Shown in pieces: positions 41,801 through 50,203 of a DNA stretch of 54,874 nucleotides (position 1 is its first letter; every line of letters begins with the position of its first letter). Origin of the DNA: a virus; IMG/VR virus record IMGVR_UViG_3300008262_003739, positions 1-54,874 of that record; one strand, given 5' to 3'. The translations under genes and the position numbers were made by a program. The notes under the pieces are model-generated. The model saw nothing but the letters and a program-made list of their open reading frames with translations, ran no database searches and had not been told where the DNA came from.

Positions 41801-42370
41801 AAAACAGAAATAAATGAATATTATGATAAACTATATAGTTTTGAAATAATACCTTCAGGTGATACTTACACTTATAATGATAATTTTACTTTTGATATGT
41901 TTATTGAAGATAACTCGGCAAATATAACGGCACCTAAAAATAGATTTTTTATGTTATTTGGTTCGGATGTGTTAAAAGACCCTGTAAAATTTGCAAGTTC
42001 AGTTACGGAACCTGTTAAAAATACTGCGAATGATGTAGGTTGGAACTCGTACATCTTAAAAAATATTGGTTGGGATTTTAATTTAAATTTAAATACAGGA
42101 CAATATACAAACCAAGCATTACCAACAGGTTTATATACTAGTTACAAAAAATCAAAAGATAAAATTGACGAGAGATTTAAAAAGTTTAAAGATCAATACT
42201 ACACAAACAAGTTCAATACATTTAATCCATTCAATAAAGATAAGACTAGAAATTTATATTACGTAACTCAATCACCACTACAACCTTTTGCAGATACTAA
42301 TTTAAAAGAATTGTGGTCAGAAACAAACTCAACTTGGGATAAATTTAATTTGAAAAAAAGTTTTAGCTAA
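35879..42370 (+). CDS. Giant baseplate/tail protein with N-terminal repeats and OmpA-like segment
   Basis: This 2163-residue protein follows the tape measure and is probably a baseplate wedge or fibre anchor. Residues about 70-465 are eight repeats of about 55 residues, each with N-x-Y-x-P (NQYGPEN, NVYKPQN, NKYSPEN, NQYGPDN) and EYGFPDTIxSELE. The middle is a wedge-like region (EYCRLFTKDRPYYTFDEL; FSSGFVNGSN). Residues about 1137-1204 form a small Cys module (C-T-E-W...TAC-NG...VC...PC). About 1345-1381 (VNFTLKSSASAVTTVAYNVN, then LSKRRIDAALQYI) resembles the peptidoglycan-binding core of OmpA-like domains. A Thr/Pro/Asn linker lies at about 1457-1541. The C-terminal third is helical. No frame break is seen. 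Confidence 0.75.
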   Translation: MESPLSFNSSENFRKKLLVRNLPPYKVDGSFSTGDRPAVSEFRILDYAIVDSTSVDVIGDQQERLLYPINQYGPENKKEYGDIVKININRNYKTNEGEYGFPDTINSDLELIGDNSELYHIVKNVYKPQNNRKDYGDSVYYINDDLNIRTVGSGEYNISDTLNSYLFQIGNNSEIEHKVLNKYKPSSGTIGGFGDTKYEINDLLVLSSSFRQIFGYGISYTINSELEQVGNIQEEYLIVKNKYSPENSNQYGETRYDINADLTLGSNEGEYNYGDTIGDELELKGIELRPKLFTNNEYRPEDGQSVFVVEPYNILKNLIIGSGNYGYPDTIGSELEVEGKTDRPILIATNQYGPDNPIKGEVNINVNQQTNSNEGEYGFPDTIGSELENIGIDERKPTFLSNPWGPEGDQSTTEIDPYAKVKNLTINAGNYDVTDTDQNELEYVGGLKETEAYIKNKYVTGDGDYNLLTITDLQYQTTGLPYANSDSTFVFVPSTYTPASILISDNPNGSEGSLSQDSQLAALGAKQLQKEFRHRVALELLQQTLGRVNVLNTNIDADTGEISTKPNLDPFNAIGLLTGNIPIIERNYSITNPELFLGQGINFAAKLAGTYSPYSYIPGDYFTYPDKNGFGAYDNVFSAIGGAIAGLIQMVNPNNNNSSELFLEHTTISTRHLLYDQLKYNNFRPDYKVGTDLTAPPGKFYVGTRKNEITEIVQGDQQPKGKNNKLNIGPVLGYGNIGKQYEGERISDRLFGLNTRNFFSSGFVNGSNKNNANVGISGGFTWLSNDNYVLPGDFQGPLNEKFQDNSDFEFSQLSSTYETTKSSNYEFTEGSLLDVTQKLVDAGSKSNNQLEHVGNAINQVSKVFNDGYIELTKGSRVIRYTTPNSKPDSTKSVQGYEYCRLFTKDRPYYTFDELQKTDGNIRKYTNSVLDNTYNLNIAPLNMVEGVESTNIIDGKVKKYMLSLENLAWRTSNKPGYTYEDLPACEKGPNGGRIMWFPPYDLSFDESTNTQWTDTTFIGRPEPVYTFGSSSRKGNLSFKIIVDHPSILNVLVEKELENESSQSQITRVIDSFFAGCTKYDLYDLVQKFPMFTPNDIFETQLILTPDQIKDYTETLPSSTIENRVDQTFIPPTETPQDNPCTEWDYSVGTGPTDLTYTACNGSQIVLPSLSAGTKGTVCVEKNTVPYFSVVAGNNTVTITNRPCTTSTTGTTPTPPEEIPLEKKYPEPLFYFHNDFPDPNTNRIYASKPYDQWLADYKALKTKYLSTGGSDGFRSFSKARDKIIKYGDSTYADKETEINGLSDADKNNFLANYIDTRTEKVSEFFEYIDSEFEEIKKFLTDVVQIIKQGGTVNFTLKSSASAVTTVAYNVNLSKRRIDAALQYILNFEQDGIKLKNYFNTKLIVKQVPEGETTTIQDPRYTAINCNKSYLSDSAEGVVSVNAMACRRVRILDVKVTNLPGNSENTPPNNTETPTNGDGDTTVLNSETPSQGGNGGTPASSATTTTPTFITQTPSGQTENITPLNQTVTKNNPTYKTTTVARKDLTKRLARKLLTECNYFELVRQSDPMIYDGIKSKIKHFHPVFHSITPEGLNARLTFLNQCMRPGDTIPTVSKDNNGTETLLYNDVTNSVFGAPPVCVLRIGDFFHTKIVIDSLSLTYEDGRFDLNPEGIGVQPMIADVKIGFNFIGGHGLAGPIAKLQNALSFNYYANTEMYDERAEATEDVTSQYDAQILADIKNQLGIVNVAEQRPISNDGGVTIGTIKTNNYDLTTQSASGEISYMDNFKKLVDSTKSYASTTLQNLEKLNEELLLGGLIVLTKERKYTEGYFDYLGGNLTNTANIFGKSENTQQKIEKLITDAKTDVDNGNCPLLKDLTTQNFNDAEIRKIKNKIKSLIDGKQNSMITSIETTNSSITTEELSLIQLIDQINYVSSGVDGYINNKGGVVVYNLSGTSDVNASSVGVSNTFNELTQDFLKIKTEINEYYDKLYSFEIIPSGDTYTYNDNFTFDMFIEDNSANITAPKNRFFMLFGSDVLKDPVKFASSVTEPVKNTANDVGWNSYILKNIGWDFNLNLNTGQYTNQALPTGLYTSYKKSKDKIDERFKKFKDQYYTNKFNTFNPFNKDKTRNLYYVTQSPLQPFADTNLKELWSETNSTWDKFNLKKSFS
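36086..37270 (+). repeat. Eight diverged 55-residue coding repeats
   Basis: Anchors of the form N-x-[YW]-x-P recur from residue 70 to about 456 of the giant baseplate protein, spaced 50-60 residues apart, each followed by an Asn-rich strand and a G-[EN]-Y-x-x-x-D-T core, of which the clearest copies read EYGFPDTI. The copies differ widely in DNA sequence, so the array is old. Confidence 0.75.
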
Positions 42371-42687
42371 TGCAGTATTACAATAGATATAAAGAATTTT
42401 TAATAGATGGTAAACAAACAGTTGTACCATTTTTAAATTTACCTGCTAGAGCAACTGACCAAAGATATCTTTACAGAACGGGTCAAAGTCGTTTAGATAA
42501 GGTAAGTTATGAAAAATATGGGGCACCATATTTTGGTTGGTTAATATTGGCCGCAAACCCATTATATGGTGGTTTAGAGACAAATATACCCGATGGGACA
42601 ATATTAGTTATACCTTTTCCGCTAGTTGCTGCGTTGCAAGACTACAAATCTGCATTAGATACACATATTTTTTATTATGGCAGGTAG
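42370..42687 (+). CDS. Baseplate wedge protein with LysM-like fold (gp53-like)
   Basis: This 105-residue protein has RYLYRTGQSRLDKVSYEKYG, then FGWLILAANPLYGG and IPDGTILVIPFPL. This is the 'G.t.ldkia...yg......lilaaNp......ip.G..l.iP' pattern of LysM-type tail proteins, including T4 gp53 and phage tail protein X. LysM folds bind glycan backbones, and in the baseplate the fold serves as a wedge component. T4 gp53 is 196 residues, so this is the core only. The start overlaps the upstream stop as TAATG, and its end overlaps the next gene by 11 bases. Confidence 0.8.
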   Translation: MQYYNRYKEFLIDGKQTVVPFLNLPARATDQRYLYRTGQSRLDKVSYEKYGAPYFGWLILAANPLYGGLETNIPDGTILVIPFPLVAALQDYKSALDTHIFYYGR

Positions 42688-45600
42688 AATACCACAAACA
42701 AAAAAAGTATATGTAGAAACTGAATACGACAATATTATTGTTGTAAACCCAAATGAAGTTTACGATTCAGAAGATAAAGCGGCCCCAAGATTGGTTGACC
42801 ACGAAGATTTAGTATACTATGCTAATTTAGAAACTTTTATAATTCCAAGAACAAAATTGGCGATAGGGGATAGTTTTGACTCTCCCGTAATTAACACTAC
42901 TATCGCAACAGTTTTTGGTGGTGAAGAAGATTTAAAAATAAATTTTTTAAAACCAAAAGGTAAAACGGCATTCGACACTAGTTGGTCAGACCAAATAACT
43001 GGATTTGAATCAAGATTGGGTTTAGGTGCGAATCAAAGGGCTGAACAGATTGTTAATGCTGATGGTAATGCTAGATTTAAAAACACAGTAAGAAATTACG
43101 AAGACACCCAACTTTTAGGTATTAAATCAATAAGGGTTAATATTAAAGGTACTGGCGTACCTGAAGTTAATATTGAAATGATTGACGTACAAGGTAGGTC
43201 ATTATTTGAACAAGGAGAAAATTCAATATACTCCGCATTTTTTAATTTTCCGTACCCACTTTTTTATTTAACATTAAAAGGGTATTACGGTAAGGCAATT
43301 AGATACCGACTTTCATTGATGTCATTTAATGCAAGATTTGATGCTGAAACTGGAAATTATGATATCAGTTTAAAATTGATTGGTAAGTTTACTGCATTAT
43401 TATTTGACACACCATTAATGTATGCTAAGACGGCTCCTAAAATGTTTGACACTCAGGTAACAATTACTGATACAACAAACAATCAAGTAAAACAAATATC
43501 AACTTACAAGGGAAGACAAAAACTTGATGAGGTATATTCAATATATAAAAGAAAGGGTTTAATTGCAAATGATTTTGAACACCTTACTTTAGATGAATTT
43601 ATTTATAGGGTTAATAACTTTTCAGTAAAATTACAAAAAGATATAAAAGAAAAAGGAGATTTTACTGAAATTAATGATATACAAGATTATAGAGAAAATT
43701 TAGAAAATTTTAGAAAAAATGTTTATGATAATTCATTAAATAAATTTTTAGATTCAACTAGTTACTACGTTAATGACGGTCAAATATATTACCCTTTTAA
43801 AAAAGAAATACAGTACCAAGATAGAGAGGCTTACAAAACAAAAATAGAAGAAAGATTTAAAGTTTATATTGAAAACCTTAAAAAAAATAAAACTTTTGGG
43901 ACAGGAGGGAAATATGAAATACCAATTAATTTTAAAGATAAAAAAGACATAATAAAAAAATTAGATTTAAATAATTGGATTAATAATTCAAATAATGTAA
44001 TACAAACATATTACTACAGAACAGGTAGACAATTAGATACAACAAAAAACGAAGACAAACAATTATTTGAAAAATTTAAATTAGATGAAGATAAAAATAA
44101 GGAATTATTTTCTAAGGTTTTAGATAGTAACGGACAATTGGTTGATGATTTACCTGACTTTTTTGTTTTTGGCGATAAAAGAATTGCTGATGGTTCTTAT
44201 GTAAAACAAAGTTTTTTAGACAAATTAGATAGTGCAGGTAAAACCTTAAACACACATGAGGAAAAAATAGAAAACGACCTATCTAAGGTTTTGGCCGATA
44301 GAGTTTTAAAAAACCCTGCTGATGGTGGTATAGGATTTAAACCTACAATAAGAAATGTGTTTGCTGTTATTTTTGCAGGTGCAGACGCATTCTATAGATT
44401 AATGGAAGACGTACACCAAACCGCTTGGGATGTTAGAAATGATCCACAAAGATTAAGTGCGGTCATTCCACCTGAAAAAAGTTTCTCAGTGGACGCGATG
44501 AAAAATTTACAAAAATCATCGGGAGAATTAAATGATGATAATGTTGTATATCCTTGGCCTTTATATTTTACAAAAGAAAAACAAAAAGACGGTAGAGAAT
44601 TGTATACAATACAATATCCTGGTGACCCTAAAATTATTAATCAAACAAGAGCTTATGACTATAGAATATGGCCTGAAATATCTTTTGTCGAGGCATATTT
44701 AAAAGGTACTACAGAAACGTCTAAACCAATACAAGGGACTGTATACGATAATCCTGCGGATTCAAATAAGTATGTTTCGGCAAACGCAATTGAGTTCCCA
44801 TTTAAAGTATTACCGTACCAAGATTTATCTGAAATAAGTACTTTTTATGAAATTTTTGAAAGAACATACCTTTCTTCGCATTATGGTAAATTTAGTTCTG
44901 AATCCGCATTTAAAAATCAAATTGATAAGTTTTATGGGGATATAGAAAGCAAAGATTTGGGGTTAAATGTCGGTAACAATATACAATTAAACCAAACTTT
45001 AAAAAATTACAAATTTACTTACCAAGGTCTGATAGACTTTATGAAAAAGATTTCTAATAACGGTGACGGTGAAAGTTGGCAAACATACATTAGAAGTTTA
45101 TTTAAAACGGAATACATTGAGAATTTAGTAAAAAATCAAACAGAGATTTATAGTATAGATACATTAAACAATCGCTCAGTCCAAGTTTCTTCAGATTTAG
45201 AATTATCTAAAAATTTAGTAAGTTATTTAAAAAATACCGATTCATCTAAAAAAAATAATTTAGATACATACCCATTAACTAATTTAAATTGGTTAAAAAC
45301 TAATGTTTCTAACGGGTCGTCTATTGGTAGTTTTGAACAGTTTAATAATACTACTAATAGTTTTTTATACTTAGATGACAAAAAAACAATAGCAAGAATA
45401 AATGAAAATGCGGATAATAAAAGCATTAGTTTATTGACTAATAATGGATTTTTAACTTCATATAGCCAACCTTACGTAACAAACCAATCAACACAAACAC
45501 CATTATCAACTAGGTCAACATTACAAGATTTTTATACAGATAGAGAAGAAAAATTCTTATATGGTACAGAATCATTTATTAATTATGGGACTTCTTACTC

Positions 45601-48600
45601 TGGTAATGTTAATCAATCAATACAGACCACTTCTTTATTAAACACACCTTATTTTATAAATTCATTAATTAAAGGTGTTGAAGACAACAACAACAATGTT
45701 GAAGATTCCTTCACCGCTTTAGGTTATTTATATTTAAATTCCTTACCATTAATAACAACCAAAGAAACACTTAAAATATCTGAAAACGATACTTTAACTG
45801 ATATTGATTACTTGGCTTCCACGTTTAAAAAATACTCATCAATACATCAGGTACCATATGCGTGGGTTTTAAAATACGGGTCAATATGGTATAGATACAA
45901 AAAATTTGTAGAAACAGGAAATGATATTTTAGACCCAATTTGGAAAGACTTTGATTATACATCTGCTTACGATCCAGTAACTTCTGCAACTACAACACAA
46001 TATATTTTACCCGATTATTCCGGTAACCAACAAACATTTGTACTACAAAAAAATGAACCGTTTCCTATTCCGTCATTACAATCGAAAGATTTATTAAATA
46101 CCGGATTCTATCCTAAAATTATAAACACAGTTGAAAATTTCTTTTTTCAAAAAAACCTGTTTACTGGGTATAGTCAAACTGATTTCTTTAATGCTTATAA
46201 TAATCAAAAATTTAGAATAGGTAAAAATAATACATCTACTAATTATTTAGATTTTGGATTTGACACCACCAATCCAAACAAATCATTATTAAAACAAAAT
46301 TATTACCAATATAGAGAATTCAGTGGTACGACGGCATATAGTACGGGAGGAAGTTTAATATTATTATACCCATCTATGGGTGGGATACCTATAGACCAAT
46401 CAATATTTGAATGTGTTGATTCTAACATTAATATGACACAAAACATATTGAATAATAAATCACTTTATAATGGTTCAGTAAGGCCACTATGGTCATCACC
46501 ACATTTTGGGTATTTTGATAACGGATTGATACAAAAACCGTCACCAACACAATACCTTAAAGTAATTAAAACAAATACTTCTAAACAAAATGCATTTGAT
46601 TTGTCTTCAAATAAATCAGAATACTCATCAATAGATGAAATTTTTGCACTATTCACTCCGGAATTATTAGATAAGTTTGAAAAATTATTTTTAGGTTTTT
46701 GTAACTATAAACCAAGCTCTGCTAATTTAGTATTAAAAGAAGAACAAATTGTACCAACATATAACGAACCTAATAAAGTATCTAATCTTGACCAAAAAAG
46801 ATTATTCACTCAATTAAGTTCTCTATTTTTTATAAATAAAACAGGTGTCAACTTTATTGGTGAAGATGTTGATGGAAAAACATTAGGTGAAAAACAAATT
46901 GAAACCTTTACCAAGTCAGTTACTCGTTTTTTAAATTTTGATTGTGTTATAAAATTAGCAAATCCAGGTAATTTTGATAGAAAGTTGTTTAATTCATTTT
47001 CTAATTTATCTGAATTTATTCCTGTTGATAAGTTAACATTTAACCCTTACAAAAAAGGTACTTTACCTGGAGACGGTACATCAACAACATTACTACAAAG
47101 TCTTGCTCAAAATACAACTGCTTGGAATACTCTAAGAACGTATTTAGGATTTACAACAATTCCAAATATGGAATATCAAAATCAAGTACAACCAAATTTT
47201 CCTTCAGTGCCGTTGACTCAAACACCAGCAAATCCAACGGTAACCTATACACCACCAACAGTAGGACAAACTTACAGAACGTTCCAAGACATATGTACTG
47301 GTACATATTTTAATATTACGGACCCGGATGATAATACCATGACTAGCTCATTTAATTATACTAATGGAGATATATGGTATTTAGAAGTTGTCGATAACAC
47401 CTCACAAAGTAAAAATTTCTGTGCTAGAAAAGTATCAGATAGTGCAATAACTACCAACTATAATTTAGTGCTTGATGACGATTACCCTGAAACAAACGCA
47501 GTAAATGTTACACCTGAAAGTTACTGTATGTCTTTTTATCAAACACTAATAAATTGTCAACAATCACCACTCACATCACCTATTCAGTTGGAGTTTCTTG
47601 GAAATAGTGGAACTTTAATTCCGGAAACATCACCTCCTGGAGATGCTACATATTTTAATATTGTTGTACCAAGTGGTGGGTATGCATCTTACAGATTAAC
47701 AGGTATACCTAATTTTGACCCAACAAATCTTGGTAGTGTTTTATTTTATCCTGCTGGTAGTAATTTAAATGACCCAAATATTTTACCATTACCTTTTAAT
47801 GGTTACGGTGGTGCGAATACCAATTACACTAGAGTTTACGAAATTAACAATAATACTTCGGGTAATTATATTATGGCAGTTAGGTACGCTGTTACATACC
47901 CTAACTATGCGACATACACTGCGAATGTTTCAACATTAGGTGGAAATCAAACAACAATACCTACACAAACTAATACAACAATACCACCAACACCTTTACA
48001 AGGAAGTCAAAAATCATTTGTTACTGATTTCTTTATTGATAATGATATTGATTTCACATCAGACAATATTAAATCGCTTTACCCACTTATTAGGTTATAT
48101 GCTGACCAAAAATTAAATGACCCTACATATAATAAAAGTAAGTTTACAACATTTATTAATAATGTATTAATTGACCAAAGAACATTACAACAAAATATGT
48201 TGAATGAAACTTTTAGTAATTTAAATAAAACATTGAAAAATATTGATGTAAAAACACAAACACCAAACGTTTCAGTTAATGGTGATACGGGTAAGTTAAG
48301 TTTATATAATACATTAAAAGGATTTAACGATAAATGGATTGCTGGTTCTGATTTAAAATATGTTACATTGTTTGAAGACTTTTTATTCATGGATAGAGCT
48401 AATAGTGACTTAGGTGATACATTTGTTGTTGACATGGATAAAGTAGTAAACAGATTAGATACTACAAATAACCCTGAAACCAATCTAATGCAGGTTGTTA
48501 GTAATATTTTAAGTGATAATCAGTTTATGTTTATGGCGATGCCGGCGTATATAAATTTTTATGGTATACAAACGGCAATTAAAAATGGAACACCAATAGA

Positions 48601-49942
48601 CATTGAGATTCCTAACTCACTTTTTGGTACCTATTTAGAAGTTGATTATACAAAGTCTAGCCCTAAATTTTTATGTCTTTATATGGGTAACCCTTCAGAG
48701 TACCCAAAACCAAAAGAAAACTCATTTATTAGGTTTGGTGATGATAGTTTTGATTTGAGAGTTCCTGATAACCCACTAAGAATATCGGACCCAAATAGAG
48801 ACTACTCTAAAACAAATAAAGTGGTTGGGTTTAGTGTTGATTTTGGGGTTCAAAATCAAAACATATTTAAAAGTGTTGATTTAGATATGTCAGAAATGAA
48901 AAATACTTCAGAATCTTTTAAAGTTTTTGCCGATATAGGAGGGTCCGTTGCTGGTGACCAAGTCGCTCAACAATCAGTCTCAATGTATAGTATTTACAAA
49001 TCAAGGTCGTATTCTTGCGGAGTAACATCAATGGGTAATGCAATGATACAACCAACAATGTATTTTGTATTAAGACACGTACCTATGTTTTATGGACCTT
49101 ATTGGATTTATGAAGTTAATCATAGTATAACCGAAAGAGGATTTGATACCGATTTTAAAGGTACTAGAATACCAAAATATAGTTTACCTAATGTTGACCA
49201 ACTTGTTACTAATGTTAATAAAAAAATATTATCATCATATAAAGAAAAAATTAAAAAAGAAAAACCGGTTGTTGATAAAAAAGATGAGGAATTAGCTAAC
49301 ACCGACCCTACTATTGGTACCGTTAAAACACAAACACAACAATGTATTGAACTTACCGAATATAAAACATTAGAATTTGTTGAAGTAACACCAACAAAAG
49401 TAACAGTACAAGAAATATTACCAATAATAAAAACAGCGACAAATAAAAAATCATTAAGAGCATTATTATTAGGTATAGGGTTTACTAGAAATATAAATAG
49501 CTTCGATTCAAACGCTAACTTATTTAACACATCTAATTATAATTTTTATGAAATATCTACCGAAAATAAATTTACGGGTAATATGGATTCATACATAAAA
49601 AATCAAATGTGTGCGACAATTAATAATACGGTTAGAAGTATGGCTAGTTTTAGCGATTTTAAAACACCAACCGATTTTATGGTTTCATTCTATTCTGTAT
49701 ATGAACCAATAATTGAAAGTTTAAAAAATTTAAATCCAGATACTAATATCTATAAAAGTTATGGAAAAGCCCTAGCTCAATTAGCAATTACTACATGGGA
49801 TACCCCAATAGGATTAAACTCTACCGCATCAGAAATAAAACAAAAGGCGCTTGACCAAGTTGGTACTAACATAAATGTTTATGACCTATATGTTCAGTAT
49901 TTTACTAACGCTTACGAGAATTTTGATAAAAACCCTAATTAA
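42677..49942 (+). CDS. Giant baseplate protein, hub-like C-terminus
   Basis: This 2421-residue protein is probably a baseplate hub or wedge polyprotein-like component. Residues about 130-270 are beta-rich (VPEVNIEMIDVQGRSLFEQG, then YYGKAIRYRLSLMSFNARFD), as in large baseplate wedge proteins. Residues about 1534-1628 carry a cysteine-containing module (DICTGTYFNITD, SYCMSFYQTLINCQQ), and 1634-1755 an Ig-like or pre-peptidase-C-like domain (GYASYRLTGIPNFDPTNLGS). Residues about 2048-2168 resemble tail hub domains: SVDFGVQNQNIFKSVDLDMS, QPTMYFVLRHVPMFYGPYWI, then YEVNHSITERGFDTDFKGTR. The C-terminus is helical. It starts 11 bases inside the gp53-like gene. No catalytic motif is seen. Confidence 0.7.
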   Translation: MAGRIPQTKKVYVETEYDNIIVVNPNEVYDSEDKAAPRLVDHEDLVYYANLETFIIPRTKLAIGDSFDSPVINTTIATVFGGEEDLKINFLKPKGKTAFDTSWSDQITGFESRLGLGANQRAEQIVNADGNARFKNTVRNYEDTQLLGIKSIRVNIKGTGVPEVNIEMIDVQGRSLFEQGENSIYSAFFNFPYPLFYLTLKGYYGKAIRYRLSLMSFNARFDAETGNYDISLKLIGKFTALLFDTPLMYAKTAPKMFDTQVTITDTTNNQVKQISTYKGRQKLDEVYSIYKRKGLIANDFEHLTLDEFIYRVNNFSVKLQKDIKEKGDFTEINDIQDYRENLENFRKNVYDNSLNKFLDSTSYYVNDGQIYYPFKKEIQYQDREAYKTKIEERFKVYIENLKKNKTFGTGGKYEIPINFKDKKDIIKKLDLNNWINNSNNVIQTYYYRTGRQLDTTKNEDKQLFEKFKLDEDKNKELFSKVLDSNGQLVDDLPDFFVFGDKRIADGSYVKQSFLDKLDSAGKTLNTHEEKIENDLSKVLADRVLKNPADGGIGFKPTIRNVFAVIFAGADAFYRLMEDVHQTAWDVRNDPQRLSAVIPPEKSFSVDAMKNLQKSSGELNDDNVVYPWPLYFTKEKQKDGRELYTIQYPGDPKIINQTRAYDYRIWPEISFVEAYLKGTTETSKPIQGTVYDNPADSNKYVSANAIEFPFKVLPYQDLSEISTFYEIFERTYLSSHYGKFSSESAFKNQIDKFYGDIESKDLGLNVGNNIQLNQTLKNYKFTYQGLIDFMKKISNNGDGESWQTYIRSLFKTEYIENLVKNQTEIYSIDTLNNRSVQVSSDLELSKNLVSYLKNTDSSKKNNLDTYPLTNLNWLKTNVSNGSSIGSFEQFNNTTNSFLYLDDKKTIARINENADNKSISLLTNNGFLTSYSQPYVTNQSTQTPLSTRSTLQDFYTDREEKFLYGTESFINYGTSYSGNVNQSIQTTSLLNTPYFINSLIKGVEDNNNNVEDSFTALGYLYLNSLPLITTKETLKISENDTLTDIDYLASTFKKYSSIHQVPYAWVLKYGSIWYRYKKFVETGNDILDPIWKDFDYTSAYDPVTSATTTQYILPDYSGNQQTFVLQKNEPFPIPSLQSKDLLNTGFYPKIINTVENFFFQKNLFTGYSQTDFFNAYNNQKFRIGKNNTSTNYLDFGFDTTNPNKSLLKQNYYQYREFSGTTAYSTGGSLILLYPSMGGIPIDQSIFECVDSNINMTQNILNNKSLYNGSVRPLWSSPHFGYFDNGLIQKPSPTQYLKVIKTNTSKQNAFDLSSNKSEYSSIDEIFALFTPELLDKFEKLFLGFCNYKPSSANLVLKEEQIVPTYNEPNKVSNLDQKRLFTQLSSLFFINKTGVNFIGEDVDGKTLGEKQIETFTKSVTRFLNFDCVIKLANPGNFDRKLFNSFSNLSEFIPVDKLTFNPYKKGTLPGDGTSTTLLQSLAQNTTAWNTLRTYLGFTTIPNMEYQNQVQPNFPSVPLTQTPANPTVTYTPPTVGQTYRTFQDICTGTYFNITDPDDNTMTSSFNYTNGDIWYLEVVDNTSQSKNFCARKVSDSAITTNYNLVLDDDYPETNAVNVTPESYCMSFYQTLINCQQSPLTSPIQLEFLGNSGTLIPETSPPGDATYFNIVVPSGGYASYRLTGIPNFDPTNLGSVLFYPAGSNLNDPNILPLPFNGYGGANTNYTRVYEINNNTSGNYIMAVRYAVTYPNYATYTANVSTLGGNQTTIPTQTNTTIPPTPLQGSQKSFVTDFFIDNDIDFTSDNIKSLYPLIRLYADQKLNDPTYNKSKFTTFINNVLIDQRTLQQNMLNETFSNLNKTLKNIDVKTQTPNVSVNGDTGKLSLYNTLKGFNDKWIAGSDLKYVTLFEDFLFMDRANSDLGDTFVVDMDKVVNRLDTTNNPETNLMQVVSNILSDNQFMFMAMPAYINFYGIQTAIKNGTPIDIEIPNSLFGTYLEVDYTKSSPKFLCLYMGNPSEYPKPKENSFIRFGDDSFDLRVPDNPLRISDPNRDYSKTNKVVGFSVDFGVQNQNIFKSVDLDMSEMKNTSESFKVFADIGGSVAGDQVAQQSVSMYSIYKSRSYSCGVTSMGNAMIQPTMYFVLRHVPMFYGPYWIYEVNHSITERGFDTDFKGTRIPKYSLPNVDQLVTNVNKKILSSYKEKIKKEKPVVDKKDEELANTDPTIGTVKTQTQQCIELTEYKTLEFVEVTPTKVTVQEILPIIKTATNKKSLRALLLGIGFTRNINSFDSNANLFNTSNYNFYEISTENKFTGNMDSYIKNQMCATINNTVRSMASFSDFKTPTDFMVSFYSVYEPIIESLKNLNPDTNIYKSYGKALAQLAITTWDTPIGLNSTASEIKQKALDQVGTNINVYDLYVQYFTNAYENFDKNPN

Positions 49943-49946
49943 GGTA

Positions 49947-49953
49947 TATTTAT
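49947..49953 (+). promoter_or_regulatory. TATTTAT box before the 74-residue gene
   Basis: GGTATATTTATATAATAAAT: the box is 15 bases before ATG 49969 and 5 bases after the stop of the giant gene. Confidence 0.4.
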
Positions 49954-49968
49954 ATAATAAATTAAAAT

Positions 49969-50193
49969 ATGAACATGAAAAATTTACTTGACGATTATCT
50001 TAAAAAAGATACACGTATTACACAAAAAGATAGCGGTAATGGATACCAAGAAGTTTGTGATTTAGATACAGGTGATTGTTATACAATCAGAATGAAAGAC
50101 GGTTTAATTGAGAGAGTGGATAATACCATGAAAACAAATAGAACATTAAAAGTTGAAACTCCTCAGGGTGTTAAAACATTATTGAACGGTTAA
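49969..50193 (+). CDS. Small phage protein of unknown function
   Basis: I do not recognise this 74-residue protein. It starts MNMKNLLDDYLKKDTRITQK, or two codons later at the second ATG, and contains a two-Cys loop EVCDLDTGDCYTIRMKDG followed by a basic strand and a Val/Thr-rich C-terminus (KVETPQGVKTLLNG). It looks like a small beta-hairpin protein. It precedes the Ala/Pro-rich gene by 10 bases and shares its promoter-like box. Confidence 0.55.
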   Translation: MNMKNLLDDYLKKDTRITQKDSGNGYQEVCDLDTGDCYTIRMKDGLIERVDNTMKTNRTLKVETPQGVKTLLNG

Positions 50194-50203
50194 AAATTTA
50201 AAA

